This document shows, piece by piece, positions 47,296 through 59,414 of a stretch of DNA of 64,000 nucleotides. The translations under genes were made by a program, and so were the position numbers. The stretch lies in contig CM039502.1 in NCBI GenBank assembly GCA_022432975.1, forward strand, positions 10,515,290 through 10,579,289, written 5' to 3'. The number at the start of each line of letters is the position of its first letter. The stretch's first letter is position 1. The stretch is from Begonia masoniana. Taxonomy: Eukaryota > Streptophyta > Magnoliopsida > Cucurbitales > Begoniaceae. Below the pieces are notes generated by a model that did not search any database, was not told the origin of the DNA, and was given only the letters and a program-made list of their open reading frames with translations.

Positions 47296-47563
47296 ATTTA
47301 TCATACTTGGCTGCACAAGAAACATGCTTCCCAAACAGAACAAAAACAATACACAACAACTGCTAAAACGTAATTTACACAATCTAATTACTAAACGGAA
47401 TGCACAGCAATTGCTCAGAAAAATCTGGTCTCGGTTTATGCTGTAAAATTAAAACAAAAAATACATCTAAAACACAGAAAATATGTCAATTAAACATGAA
47501 ACATGCAATGGTTAAACAGAGAACACAAAATGGAGGGACGGTACTGCAAGCATTAACAATTAA

Positions 47564-47816
47564 TTATCTTGATGGTTGAACAAATTTTTTTCCCTTTTGA
47601 AAATCCACTTGCACCAAGTCCACTAAAAATGTTAAAAATATGGTCCTTCGGAGAGACAGTTTCCCAATGGCCTGAAGAGTATTACATATAGACGCAATTT
47701 TCTGAATATATTCTACGGATGTTGATCCATATTTAGAAACATTATATAGTTGTCCATGAAGCTCCGATAGATGAGCAAAGGAAATGGAGGAGTAAGAGCA
47801 TTCCAGACATTGGCAG
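47564..47816 (-). pseudogene. Copia gag fragment F, 3' part
   Basis: Minus strand CLECSYSSISFAHLSELHGQ then SVEYIQKIASICNTLQAIGK resembles the middle of Copia gag proteins. It joins the N-terminal part at 52668-52986 across Copia D, whose GGCAG target copies mark the split. Confidence 0.75.
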
Positions 47817-48142
47817 CGTTGAACACAATAAAAAAGAAAATACATATAAGAAAATACTACACAAGCTAAATGCTTTGTCTTTATTTTCTCACTCACTTTC
47901 TCTCACGGAGGTTTGGATTTTGTAAATTGGATACATTTCCTTTCATCAAGAACTCTCTATTTATAGAGAGATTTCAGAAGGAGATTTCAATTTTTCTTCT
48001 GTATTTCATTTATTACATGTAGAAGTAAAATTGAAATTCTCTTCTTCATAAATGACATGGGTCCGATGCAGAAGTAAGATTGAAATTTTCTTCTACACCT
48101 TATTAATTTTTTTTGTTTGTTGGATGGCAATGAATGTCAACA
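47817..48142 (-). mobile_element. 3' LTR of Copia D
   Basis: 326 bp. Contains CTCTCTATTTATAGAGAG at 47953-47970, a palindromic TATA region. CTCCCCCT (purine tract complement) follows at 48143. Confidence 0.9.
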
Positions 48143-51100
48143 CTCCCCCTCTATGCCGGCCATCATATTGAGTTGCTTTTGGAATGCTTCAAATTTTCTA
48201 ACATTCAGACTTTTTGTGAACAATTTCGCAACTTGATCGGTTGTCTTCACATGACGCAACTCTATCCCTTCTTGTAAGACTTTTTCTCTAATGAAATGAT
48301 GATGCACCTCCACATGCTTAGTCCTTGCATGAAATACCAGATTCTCTGCCAAACGGATTGCTGATTGATTATCGCAATAAAGTGGTATTGCATAATCAAC
48401 TAGTTGGTGCAAATCTTCCATCAACTGAATTAGCCATGTACTCTTCTGAGCTGCCATGGCTGCTGCTCGGTACTCTGCTTCGGTAGTTGATAGTGACATT
48501 GTTGGTTGTCGTTTACTACGCCAGGAAATTGTTCCACCTCCGAGTGTAAACACATATTCGGTCGTTGATCGACGCGTGTCATGATCTCCAGCATAATCTG
48601 CATCGCAATAGCCAACCAACTTGCAATCGGCACCTCTCTTGTACAAAAAACCGTAGTCAAATGTACCCTTGATATACCTCACAATTCGTCAAACCGTTTC
48701 TTAGTGAGACTTCTTTGGACCGTGGTTTAGACTACCCACGAGTTGTCAATACATTATCGTATCTGCCAAATCTTTGCCTTCATGTGCACACATCTTGACA
48801 TTGGCATCCATCGATGTTGAAATTAGCTTGCACTCTTGCATACCAAACTTTTGTAACAAATCTATGGAGTATTTTTTTGACATAGAAATAAACCATCACT
48901 TATGCGATCGATTTCTAATCCAAGAAAATGTTTGAGCTCTCCAAGCTCTTTTATCTGGAAGCGAACAGACAAATTTTCCTTAGTTCGATGAATCACTTCT
49001 TTGTCCTCTCTTGTGATGATCAAATCATCCACGTAAACCAACACCACTGCTAGTTTTTCCTTCTCTAGTTTTCACAAACAAGCTAGAATCTGTACGTGCC
49101 AACAAGTAACCACTTTTGGTCAGAAATTCGGCAATCTTGTCGTACCATGCTCTTGGCGCTTGCTTCAACCCGTAGAGCACCTTTCTCAACTTGCATACAT
49201 AATCGGGATGAGTTTTGCTCTCAAACCCCTTTGGTTGGACCATGTATATCTCTCGATCCAACTCTCCATGCAAAAAGTATTTTTCACATCCATCTGCCAG
49301 AGTTTCCAGTTTTTGTTGGTTGCAAGAGTTAGAACGACTCGCACAGTTCTAATCTTCGCCATTGGACTAAATGTTTTATCATAGTCAAGTCCGTACTACT
49401 GAGAGAAGCCATGAGCTACCAACCGAGCCTTGTATTGCTCAATCGATCCATCTGGACGAGTCTTGATCTTGAAGGTCCATTTGCAAAAAATTGGCTTTAC
49501 TTCTCTTGGCTTCGGCACAAGTTCCCATGTTTGATTCTGGTCCAATGATAGAATCTCTTCCTCCATAGCTTTGACCCATTCAACTTTTTAAAAGGCTTCT
49601 TCAAATGTCTCCGGCTCTTTTGGATTCTCCACTCTTGCAACAGCTACATTGGCATACCGGGGATTCGGTATCCGAACTCTTGTTAACCTTCTAAGCTGTG
49701 ATTGTAGACTTGTTGCTCCTTGACTTGATTCATCTTCTCCAACTGGTCTCTGATAAATACCAGTTTGCCATGGATTCTCATTCGTTGTGTGCTTATCATC
49801 ACTTCCACCTCTTAATGTGCTACTAGATCTTGTCGCACCTTTACAACTTACTCCCCCATTAGTTGTAATTTATCTTCAAGAATTTTGGAATCTGGTAATT
49901 CCTCTTCGTTAGAAGACCACCACAAAAAAGTTGCTTCATCAAACACTACATTTTGTGATACAAAGCATCTACCACTTTTTGGATCGTAACATTTCCACCC
50001 TTTTCTTTGATTGTCATAACCAATGAAGATACAACGAATCGCCTTCTTATCAAATTTTCTACACAAATGATCTGGCACAAATACGTAACACACAAAGCCG
50101 AAAACTCGGAAGTGACCAACTGCAGGTTTTGCATTCTACAGTCTCTCGAAGGGTGAAACAAATCCAAGCCTTGGTTGAGAAAATCGGTTGATAACATAGG
50201 CTGCAGTTATTATGCACTCAGCCTAAAATCTTCTTTGGACATTCCTTCCATGTAGCATACTCCGAAAAATCTCTGCCAAATGTCGATTCTTCCTTTTATC
50301 TATGCTATTTTGTTGTGGCGTATTTGGACAACTCATCTAATGGCAGATTCGACACTGTCGCAAGTATCGAGAAAACTCGTTTGACATGTATTCTCCTCCA
50401 TTATCCGTGCTCAAGCATTAGATTTTCCTTCCAACTTCTCCTTCCACGACTTCTTTGAACTCCTTGAGTTTTGAGAGCGTCTCAAATTTTTCTTTCATGA
50501 AGAAAACCCAAACATGTCTAGAGAAGTCATCAATGAATGTAACCATATATCACATCTTTCTGATAGATGATTGTTTGGCTCGCCCAAAGACATCAGAGTG
50601 TTCTAACTCCAGTGGCATCTTCACCTTGAACTTTGATTCTTCATACGGTATCTGATGAGCTTTACCATATTGACAACCCGCACACATTGTGTCCTCTCTA
50701 ACTTCTAGTTGAGGAAGACCCCGGAGCATTGATTTTTTCATCATCACTTTCAACTTGTGATAACCAACGTGCCCTAACCTCATGTGCCACAGATCCGCTG
50801 TCTCATTCTTTAGAGCCTTATCTATGTAAGCCGTCTCTGTTGTCATTACATAGATAGACTCCAGCTTCTGTCCTTCCATCATCGGTGTACCCGAGATCTT
50901 CACATCTTCGTACACCTTGACATCTTGAGGGCCGAACAAGACATAGCGGCCAGATGATGTCAACTGCGCCATCGATAGTAGGTTTTTCTTCATGCCGGGT
51001 ACATGAAACACCTTTTGAAGCGATACCTCGTTAGGAGAGTAACGAGACACAATGGTCGTTTTACCATTATGAGATATTGATAACCTGGAGTTATTGGCTG

Positions 51101-52163
51101 TTACCACCACATGACTCTGTTTATACTCCATTATCTCCTGCAGCTTTCCCTCATCACCGGTCTTATGATTCAAACAACTGGAGTCAACGATCCAATATTT
51201 ATTATAGTCAATTTGCTTTGGTACTGTCACTGCGAACGCTGATTTATCTTCTTCCATAGCCGGAGATGCGACAGCATCCCAATCATCATCACTTGAATTT
51301 TCTATTTTTGAGGTCACTGTGTTTCCTTTGGCATTTGTTTTCTTGTACCAACAATCTTTTGCCATGTGGCCCTTCTTCCCGCAGTTGTGGCAGTTACCAT
51401 CAAACCTCTTGTTTTGCCTAGACGAATTACTTCAATTTTCATTCTTCTGAGCTCCCCCTGACCGAGGGTTCCCATGATGATATGCCTTGTCATCATTCTT
51501 CCATGATCCTTTGCCACCATTCGGTTTAGACCACTCTTTGTTCTTCTTGACAAAGAGTGCTTCTTCCTCACTCTTCCGTGAGCTTCCACCAATCTCTTTA
51601 GCCATCGCTTCTTGGTCAGATAGTAGATTTTCAAAATCCACTAACGACGGTTGAGTAGGCCACCCTTGTATGGTAGTAACAAAGCCACCGTACCTTGGAT
51701 TCAAACCATGAATGATGATTCTTCTCATTCTTGGTTCCTTGATATTGGCTTCAGGATCCAGCTCAGCCCGAAACAAGGTCTTTACCTTGTAAAAGTACTG
51801 ATTGATCGTCATATCACCCTGCTTGATAGATAACAACTCATTTTTGAGGAGTTGTAATATCGTGTCATTTTTCTGTGAGAAGAGTGCTTTGAAAGTGTCC
51901 TAAGCTGATTTCGGCGTTTCAGCTTGCCTAATGTGCTTCAGCATTTCCTCATCCATTATGCTCTTAATCGCGAACATGGCCTTTCCTGCCTTAATCCTCC
52001 ACTTCCGGGTGTTATTTTCATCTGTTGGGATCGTGGTTTCATTACCACCAATGATGTCCCACAGATCCTGACCTTGCAAGTATGACTCCATGCACGTTGC
52101 CCATGTGTTATAATTTGTGTTGGTGAGTTTCTAGATACCTCCCACAACTTGAAGATCACTCAT
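48137..52163 (-). pseudogene. Copia D gag-pol remnants
   Basis: Starts at ATG 52163 and follows the same order as C: gag (52091-51432, including QEAMAKEI where C has the stop), knuckle region with AKDCWYKK at 51365, protease [11 protein letters not shown] near 51190 (DSG now DSS), pre-integrase DLWHMRLGH, integrase pieces (50197-49848), reverse transcriptase (49273-49025, then [11 protein letters not shown] at 49040), and RNase H (48682-48137: [23 protein letters not shown]). Multiple stops, frameshifts and a deletion near 48720. Not functional. Confidence 0.9.
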
Positions 52164-52330
52164 TGTTTTGGCAGAACTCTGACACTATAAATTTTTGACT
52201 CTAAACTTTTATAATCTCTCACCACTCACAACACAAAACATTCCCTAAATAATCTCCAAAAAATTTTCTGATATGGATGATCAGTTAAAAATCACAACCA
52301 CAAGGCATACTAAATTAAAGAAATCACCCA

Positions 52331-52344
52331 GGCTCTGATACCAC
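52331..52344 (-). other. Primer binding site of Copia D
   Basis: GGCTCTGATACCAC, exact complement of TGGTATCAGAGCC, two bases from the right LTR. Confidence 0.88.
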
Positions 52345-52346
52345 TT

Positions 52347-52662
52347 TGTTGAACACAATAAAAAAAAAATACATATAACAAATACTACACAAGCAAAATG
52401 CTTTGTCTTTATTTTCTTGCACTCACTTTCTCTCATGGAGGTTTGGAGTTTGTAAATGGGATACATTTCCTTTCATCAAGAACTCTCTATTTATAGAGAG
52501 ATTTCATAAAGAGATTTCAATTTGTCTTCTGTATTTCATTTATTACACGCAGAAGTAAAATTGAAATTCTGACGTAGGTCCGGTGCAGAAGTAAGATTGA
52601 AATTTTCTTCTACATCTTATTAATTTTTTTGTTTGTTTGTTGGATGGCAATGAATGTCAATA
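52347..52662 (-). mobile_element. 5' LTR of Copia D
   Basis: 316 bp, with the same palindromic TATA region at 52483-52500. It differs from the left LTR at several bases and by a deletion near 52570, so the insertion is clearly older than C. Confidence 0.9.
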
Positions 52663-52667
52663 GGCAG

Positions 52668-52986
52668 AAGTAGAATAGCACACTATTTGTGGCAGTAGAG
52701 TCTCCGAAAGAGATGCATACATCCAGCTAAGTAGTAGCTTGTCATATCTCTGCCAAAGTGAGAAGGAAGGATTGGGTTGTAAAAAAGCAAAGTCAATAAA
52801 TGGTGAGGGAGGGGGAGTTGATCCATCAAGGAAGGATTCAAGGCCATTTGCAATTAGCAATTGATTCTTCCATACTAAATAGTTTGAAGAATCCAACTTA
52901 ACAGAGAGTGGTTGTTGTGTTGCAGGCAGAGGGGGCAAGGTTGAAGAAGAAGGAGGGGGAATAGTTGTGCTTCTCAATGAGGGCAT
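52668..52986 (-). pseudogene. Copia gag fragment F, 5' part
   Basis: ATG at 52986. LSVKLDSSNYLVWKNQLLIA, FDGSTPPP-like region and LLLSWMYASLSETLLPQIV are typical of the gag N-terminus of Ale/Retrofit-like Copia elements. It runs into Copia D at the GGCAG site and continues at 47816. Confidence 0.8.
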
Positions 52987-53039
52987 TTCATAACTTCTTC
53001 TTCACCCATATCCACTTCCCCTTGATGTGCTGCGTCTTG

Positions 53040-54060
53040 TTTACTTTATTACTTTCTTAGATTTCCACTTGCTCTCAAGTCATATAAGGTTTTACCCAAA
53101 CTTTGGTCTCCGCTAGTGCACGCTATATTAATGCTCCTAAGATCTTTCAACTTAGATGTCACGTATCTTAGGGTCTGCTCCTATGATAAATGGTAAGTTG
53201 ATGTGTAGCTTCTTCAAATCTCTAAAAATTTAGCAAACTGGTTTTTAAATTTTGCTTTCAATGACCTCTGAAGAAATGGTGGTGGAGGATAAGTGGAAGA
53301 GTTACTGAACTTGCCTCTAGCATTATTTTTTGACTTCTCTACAACCTTCGTTTTTTTGTCTTCAGCTTCTTTCTCTTTGTTGAATAGCTGACGAAGGCTT
53401 AATTTTTTTTTTTTTGAATTTGATTACTCATTTATACTTTTAATTCAAATTGCATTGTAAGTGCTCTTTGCCTTTTCTCCTGGGATTTTGTTTTGTGTTT
53501 CCTGTTAAAGACCCTTGTGGTAGACTATTTATAACATTAGTCAATTGTCTCATTCGAATTTCAAGATTTCTGATTGAAGCAGAGTAGCTCTGAGGCTACG
53601 TCCTTATTTCATTCATGCACTAATTAACGTTTGGTGGTGCTTGTGATGTAAATCTTGGTGAAGGCATTTGCCTTAAAAATGATGGATTCTCTTGAATATT
53701 ACTGCACAAAAAAGTTGAGTGATTTAATAGTTTGAGTTCTGGTTGTTCTGTTGCATGCTGTAATTTATCACATATTGCACAACCGTAAAATATCAGGATT
53801 TGAAGCCCTTTCAGCAACTCAAGGTGAGGAAATTGCCATAATAATTTGTTAAAATTTTCCCACACCTCGCGTGAAGATTCTGAATCCAACTGCGGAAATG
53901 AAGTAATTTCATTAGCTAGTGGGAAATATTTTTCCAAACATTTCTAAGCTAGATGAAGTTAGGAGGTAGTGAAATAAGCGGATTTTTTGCCTGGTTTTCG
54001 AATGAGAAAGGGAATAGTGGCAGCCTCATCCTCGTCGGGACTTGTGAAAGCCCTTAAAAT
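53040..54060 (-). pseudogene. Athila-like Gypsy gag/protease remnant
   Basis: Reading down the minus strand: LANEITSFPQLDSESSREVW and FNKLLWQFPHLELLKGLQIL (53937-53620) match Athila/Tat gag. Then YPPPPFLQRSLKAKFKNQFA and KKLHINLPF (near 53290-53200) and KTLYDLRASGNL (near 53090), where the family has ALCDLGASINL, the protease active site now with Arg for Gly. Stops in between. No LTR seen. Confidence 0.75.
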
Positions 54061-54278
54061 TGATTGTATATCAAATTTCTAGGAAATTAGACTGTCAATT
54101 GGTAAACCCCCAAATTGCACTGAAGTCTAGATCATATGTTGGCTTCAATTCTGACGCAGCAGGATGCGGAAAGAATCAAGAACACTCTCCAAAGGGAAAC
54201 CGAAAACCCTAGTTTTCCAAAACAAAATTTCAATAATGCAAAAGATCCCTAATTTCGAGTTACATCCAAAATAAATAT
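54061..54278. other. Spacer, nothing recognised
   Basis: Between the Athila-like remnant and Gypsy J. No coding frame, RNA gene or repeat that I recognise. Confidence 0.5.
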
Positions 54279-54527
54279 CGACGATTAAATTAACGAAATT
54301 CTAGTAAAAATTAAATAAAGCAAGAAATATTAGATAGAATCTTGGGTTGTCAGTTTGAGGGCCAAAATGTAGGATTTTTGGCTTGAGAAAGGTTGGTCAG
54401 GGGTTTATCCTAACACAAGTCGTGGGCCTCTGCGAGAGCTTCAATTTGATATCTTGTACGAAAAATTTCGATACTCGTAGCAAAAGTTATGGCTCTTTGA
54501 AGTTTGGGAGGTCACTACTCCCTATCA
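54279..54527 (-). mobile_element. 3' LTR of Gypsy J
   Basis: CGACGATTAAATTAACGAAA... to ...CTCCCTATCA on the plus strand. It differs from the other LTR at many positions, so the element is old. Confidence 0.8.
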
Positions 54528-54529
54528 TT

Positions 54530-55921
54530 TTCTCCCACCATAGAAAAACTTGACCTCGAGTTTGCTGGATACGCTGATTCATCGTCTGGAAAGAATGGAA
54601 AGATATCTTCCACATTAAATGTCTTTGATATACCCATACTGTTTGGAAGCCCAATGACGTAAGTATTATCGTTGATTTTCTTCTCTATTCGATATGGGTC
54701 ATACCTCTTGGGTTATATAACTTACTGTATTTGCCGATTGGGAATTGTTCTTTGCAAAGAAACACCATCACTTGATCTCCCACAGCATATATTTTCTGAC
54801 GTTGATGCTTATCTGCAACCGCCTTATATTTAGCATTGGACTCCTCAATTCTCTGTTTGACCTCCGATGCAACATTTTGCCACTGTTCAACCATATTCTT
54901 TGCTAGAACATTGATGCTAGAATCCGGAGTCTTGGGGAGTTTAATCAAATCGAGAGCGTGCTGTGGTGGTTTCATATGGATGATAGAAAAGGGAGACTTT
55001 CCTTTTGTCCTGTGAACGGCGCTGTTGTACGCAAACTCTGCTTGAGGTAGAGCTATGTCTCATTGCTTGGGCTTGTCTATGCACATGCTCCTGAGTAAAT
55101 TTTCCAATGTTCTATTTGTAACTTCCGTATGACCATCTATTTAAGGGTGGGGAGTAATACTGTAGTTAAGGGAAGAGTCAAACATCTTCCATAGGGTCCT
55201 TTAGAAATGGCTGAGGATGCTATCTCGATCAGACGTAATAGATTTTGGCACCCCATGTAAGCGCACCACTTCTTTGAAGAATAACTGAGATACGTTCTGT
55301 GCATCAGCGACCTTCCTGCAGGGAATAAAGTGTGACATTTTAGAAAACCTGTCAACCACCACAAAGATAGAGTCGAATCCCCGTTGTGTTCGAGGTAATT
55401 CGAGAATGAAGTTTATAGAAAGATCCTCCCAAATGTTGTCTGGCATGGGTAGTGGCATGTAGAGCCCCGTATTTTGTGATTGTCCCTTCGCCGTTTGACA
55501 GACATAACACTTCTGTACCACTCTACTGACCTCTCTGGGGCCAATAGAATCGCTCGGTAACTGCGACCAAAGTTTTGTCTCGCCCCAAATGCCCTGCTAG
55601 ACCCCCTCTATGCAAATCTCGAATGACTTTCTCTCGTAAAGATGATTGTGGAAGACATAGCTGGTTGCCTTTCAACAGAAAACTGTCATGTATGTGATAA
55701 TCCTCACAGTGTTGTCCGCCGCTGCACCTCTCCCAAATCTCCATAAATTTTGGATCTGTTTGATATATGTCTTTCAAACACTCGAACCCCACAATTTCAT
55801 TGGCCAACGTCACCATTAGCGTTACTCTTCTGCTCAACGCGTTAGCCACTTTATTTTGAACGCCCGCCTTATCTCGTAGCTTGAACGGAAACTTCTGCGA
55901 AAAATTGAACACACCTGGCAT
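54530..55921 (-). pseudogene. Gypsy J integrase region
   Basis: Integrase zinc region ([18 protein letters not shown], then [10 protein letters not shown]) and core: [15 protein letters not shown], with Asn where the first catalytic Asp belongs; ITSDRD; then a frame break near 55200. The C-terminal part (54975-54530) reads YAVGDQVMVFLCKEQFPIGK, INDNTYVIGLPNSMGISKTF, FNVEDIFPF, ending at the purine tract. I see no chromodomain. Confidence 0.85.
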
Positions 55922-57060
55922 GCATATCTTTGCTGATGCGGGTTTGATTGTTTAAGTGTTTACGAGTGTCACAATCAGAAAATAAAACGAACTCCTTTCC
56001 AACCAGATAATGTTCCCACATTTGCAAGGCGCGTACAACTGCATAAAACTCTTTATTGTATGTGCTCCACATGCGTCTAGCCTGACACAATTTTTTGCTA
56101 AAGAACGCAATCGTTCATTTTTCTTGGGATAAAACAGCTCCAATACCTACACCACTGACATCACAATCAACTTCAAACAATTTATCAAAATCAGAAAGAG
56201 CTAATACCAGTGCTGTACAAAGCTTCTCCTTTAACAATGCAAAAATCGCTTCGGTTTCGTCTACCCATTGAAATTTTCCTTTCTTTAGGCACTCCGTAAG
56301 AGGTGTTGCAACGGAGCTGAAATGCCTAATCAACCGACGATAAAAACTGGCCAACCTGAGGAAACTTCTCAATTCGGTCACTGATTTTAGCATAGGCCGC
56401 TCTCTGATGGCCCTCATATTTTCCTCCTCAACTTGAATGTCGTCTGTACCAATAATAAATCCGAGAAATAACAATTTCTAAATGACAAAATTGCACTTCT
56501 TCAGATTAATAAACAACTTGTTGGCCTGTAGGATGCTTAGAACTTCTTGCAAATGCGTCAGATGCTCCTCCTTAGTCTTACTATAGATTAGAATATCATC
56601 AAAATAGACAACAACAGATCTTCCAATAAGAGGCTTGAGTATCTGATTCATTATACGCATGAAAGTACTGGGTACGTTTGACAACCCGAACGACATGACC
56701 AGCCACTCGTACAACCTTTCTCTCGTTTTGAAGGATGTTTTCCACTCGTTGCCGGGTTGAATTCTAATATGGTGATATCTGCTCCTCAGATCAATATTGC
56801 TGGATATACGAGCTCCGCTTAATCGGTCTAACATATCTTCCATTCGAGGGATTGGAAATTTGTATCCGATTGTAATCTTATTGATCGCTCGGCTGTCTAC
56901 ACACATTCTTCAACTTCCATCTTTCTTTGGAGTCAGCAAGGCGGGAATAGTGCACGGGCTCATGCTCTCTTTGATAATATGCCTTTTTTCTAGGAGCTCT
57001 TTCACCTTTTGTTGGAGAATTTCACTCTCCTTAGGACTCATTCGGTAATGAGGTAAATTC
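55869..57060 (-). pseudogene. Gypsy J reverse transcriptase and RNase H
   Basis: From about 57060: [33 protein letters not shown] in place of Trp at about 56908, [13 protein letters not shown], the catalytic [11 protein letters not shown] (near 56600), [12 protein letters not shown], a stop, FLGFIIGTDDIQVEEE, then RNase H with FEVDCDVSGVGIGAVL and YNKEFYAVVRALQMWEHYL. One further frame change near 55921. Confidence 0.88.
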
Positions 57061-57216
57061 AGTAAAATGGCCCCCCGGAATCAAGTCGATGTGATGCTGA
57101 ATGTCCCTCATAGGTGGCAAACAATTCGGCAACTCCTCAGAAACGATGTTGGCAAACTCTTCCAATAACATGCTGACTTCTCAGGCCGTCGACTGCTCAT
57201 CACCAACCACAAGAAT

Positions 57217-58278
57217 CTACCGCATAATTAGTGCATAAGTTTCTCGAGATTCTTTAATCGCCTCCTCCATTTCGTGATCAGTCTGAGTAATAGTAAAGAA
57301 AGATTGTCCCTCCACTTTAGAAGTTTTGGGGCGGTTCTTTACTTTTAGAGGAAGTAAGGTGAACTTCATCATGTCCTTTTTCAATCTGTAGATGTTCTCC
57401 CTGCCTGCGTGTTGAGCATCAACATCAAACTGCCATGGTCTACCAAACAGAAGGTGACATGTATCCATATCCACGATATCACAGTATACTTCATCCGTAT
57501 ATTTACCGATAGAAAATGGTACCTTGCAGCGTTTTCTCACTTGAATCTTCTCGCCTGTCTTGATCCATCCAATCGAGTACGGGGTAGGATGCTTCTCAAC
57601 TGGTAATCGTAAAATGTCTACAATTTCTCTGCCAATAATATTCTCGCAACTACCACTGTTGATGATCAAATCAAAGAGCCGACCATTAATAGTACATCTT
57701 GTGCGAAATAATTCATGTCTCTCGGAACAATCTTTTTGCTTAGGAGTGAGCATCAATTTTCGAATCACGAATGTCTCCTCTTCTCTCTCTCCATCTCCCT
57801 CCTAAAATGCTTCCTCGTCGCCATCGGGTTCATAGCAAATTTCTGGCTCATGTTTATCTCTATCGACAATGTTGACTGTCTTTCAATTCGGGCACTCATT
57901 TGACCGATGACCAGGTTGATTGCATCGAAAACATTTGCCAGGGATAGGTCTCGCATAGGGGTTGGATGGTTTTGGTACATCTTTATTTTTTGTTACTACC
58001 CTCTTTCCAACCGACTTGTCTCCCTCTTGTTCTGATCGAGCTGGTGTGTTAGAAACTGACCTTTCTTTCTCCACATTATTCCTCTGAAATCCTTCATTCC
58101 TTTAGATATGTTTATTTGAGTCAAACCAATTGTTGCTACCCTGTTTCTCTTGGAGCATCAGTTCAGCCTTTATGGCCATATTCTTTGCTTCATTTAGATT
58201 TTGCAAAACATGAACTCTGATTTTGTCTCGAGGTTTCAACCCATCCAAGTAACGAGGTACTTGTTGCCCTTCACTTTC
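57217..58278 (-). pseudogene. Gypsy J gag C-terminus and protease
   Basis: Same frame as the gag ORF, after a TGA where Arg is expected. Contains zinc knuckle CFRCNQPGHRSNEC near 57940 and protease FDLIINSGSCENIIGREIVD (near 57665), where the active-site Asp is Asn, a GAC-to-AAC change on the coding strand. It ends at a stop at 57217. Confidence 0.85.
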
Positions 58279-59133
58279 TCATAGGTCATTCCTCTCTGCC
58301 AATATCATGAATTCAGCTGTATAATCATACACAGTTTTCTGACCTTGATGACAACGCTGATATTGTTGGAAAAGGATCTGCTCATAATCAGGGAGCAAGA
58401 AATCCACCCGTAATAATTGCTTCATCCGACCCCAGGTTCTAATAGGTTGCTTGCCTTCCCGATAGCGTCTGTTCTGCAGTCTCTCCTGCCATGCGGAAGC
58501 TCCGCCTTTCAATCGACATGCCACCAATTTCACCTTCTTTTCTGATGGAATCTCCATGTATTCGAAGAATTGATAAACCTCAGCAATCCGATCGATAAAA
58601 TCTTCGATTTTTAGGTTCCCATTGAAACTAGGGATGTCCACCTTCAGCTTATACTCATTCTCAATAGCGTGATAGTCGTAATTATTAAATCTGCCATAAC
58701 TGCCACAAAATCTGCCACAATCGCTGCCAAATCTACCATATCGGCCGCCATGACCGCCGCCATAACCGCTGCCGCCGTAGCGACCGAAGCAATTTTCCGT
58801 TGCTTCCACTTCTTCTTCATCTTCTAAATCGATCTCATAATTAGGTATCGATCGTCTTAGATTAATTGCAGGAATGGATAGTTCATCGCGTTCGCCTTGA
58901 GCAGTCTCATTTCTTGGTCGAACCCAATCACCATCCCTGTTTCTGTTGGCATCAAACCCTAGGGTGTCAAAATGACCAATCAAGTCTTCAAGGCGCTGCT
59001 CAATACGCTGTAATTTTTTATCAACATTTTCCCCCAAGTTTTTGAGTGCTGCCTCTTGAGCCTCCAATCCAGCTCGCAAGACTTCCACTTCCTGAACGAC
59101 GTTCTGGATGTGATTGCTTCCTGAACTGGTCAT
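58279..59133 (-). pseudogene. Gypsy J gag
   Basis: ATG at 59133, 284 residues. N-terminal heptad-like coiled coil (VLRAGLEAQEAALKNL, KLQRIEQRLEDLIGHF), a Gly/Arg/Tyr-rich patch near residues 115-150, then the Retrotrans-gag core (VDIPSFNGNLKIEDFIDRIA, RLKGGASAWQERLQNRR, DYEQILFQQYQRCHQGQKTV, YTAEFMILAERNDL). It stops at a TGA and continues in frame below. It would form capsid. Confidence 0.88.
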
Positions 59134-59152
59134 CGCAGACTAAACTGAAAAC

Positions 59153-59414
59153 AACTTTGATACCACCGACGATTAAATTAACCAAATTCTAGTAAAATTA
59201 AATAAAACAGAAAATATTAGATAGAATATTGGGCTGTCAGTTTGAGGGCCGAAACATAGGATTTTGGGCCCTATAAAGGTCGGTCACAAGTTTACCCTAT
59301 GACAAGTCATGGGCCTCTGCAAGAGTTTCGATTTGATATCTTGTACGAAAAATTACGATTCTCGTAGTAAAAGTTATGGCCCTTTGAAGTTGGGGAGGTC
59401 ACTACTCCCCATCA
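59153..59414 (-). mobile_element. 5' LTR and primer site of Gypsy J
   Basis: LTR 59167-59414. CAACTTTGATACCACC at 59153-59167 is the complement of a TGGTATCAAAGTTG primer site. Confidence 0.8.

Larger units (their letters stand above)
47817..52662 (-). mobile_element. Copia element D, older relative of C
   Basis: A 4,846-bp element with LTRs 47817-48142 and 52347-52662, flanked by GGCAG (47812-47816 and 52663-52667). Both outer termini have decayed (CG for TG at the left, TA for CA at the right). Coding sequence is closely similar to C by eye but full of stops and shifts. Its LTRs are about twice as long as those of C. Confidence 0.92.
54279..59414 (-). mobile_element. Decayed Gypsy element J
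   Basis: LTRs about 54279-54527 and 59167-59414 (near 248 bp), starting TGATNGGGAGTAGTGACC on the minus strand. Primer site TGGTATCAAAGTTG follows the right LTR, and purine tract GGTGGGAGAAAA precedes the left one. The internal order is gag, protease, reverse transcriptase, RNase H, integrase. Target duplication not readable. Confidence 0.88.
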
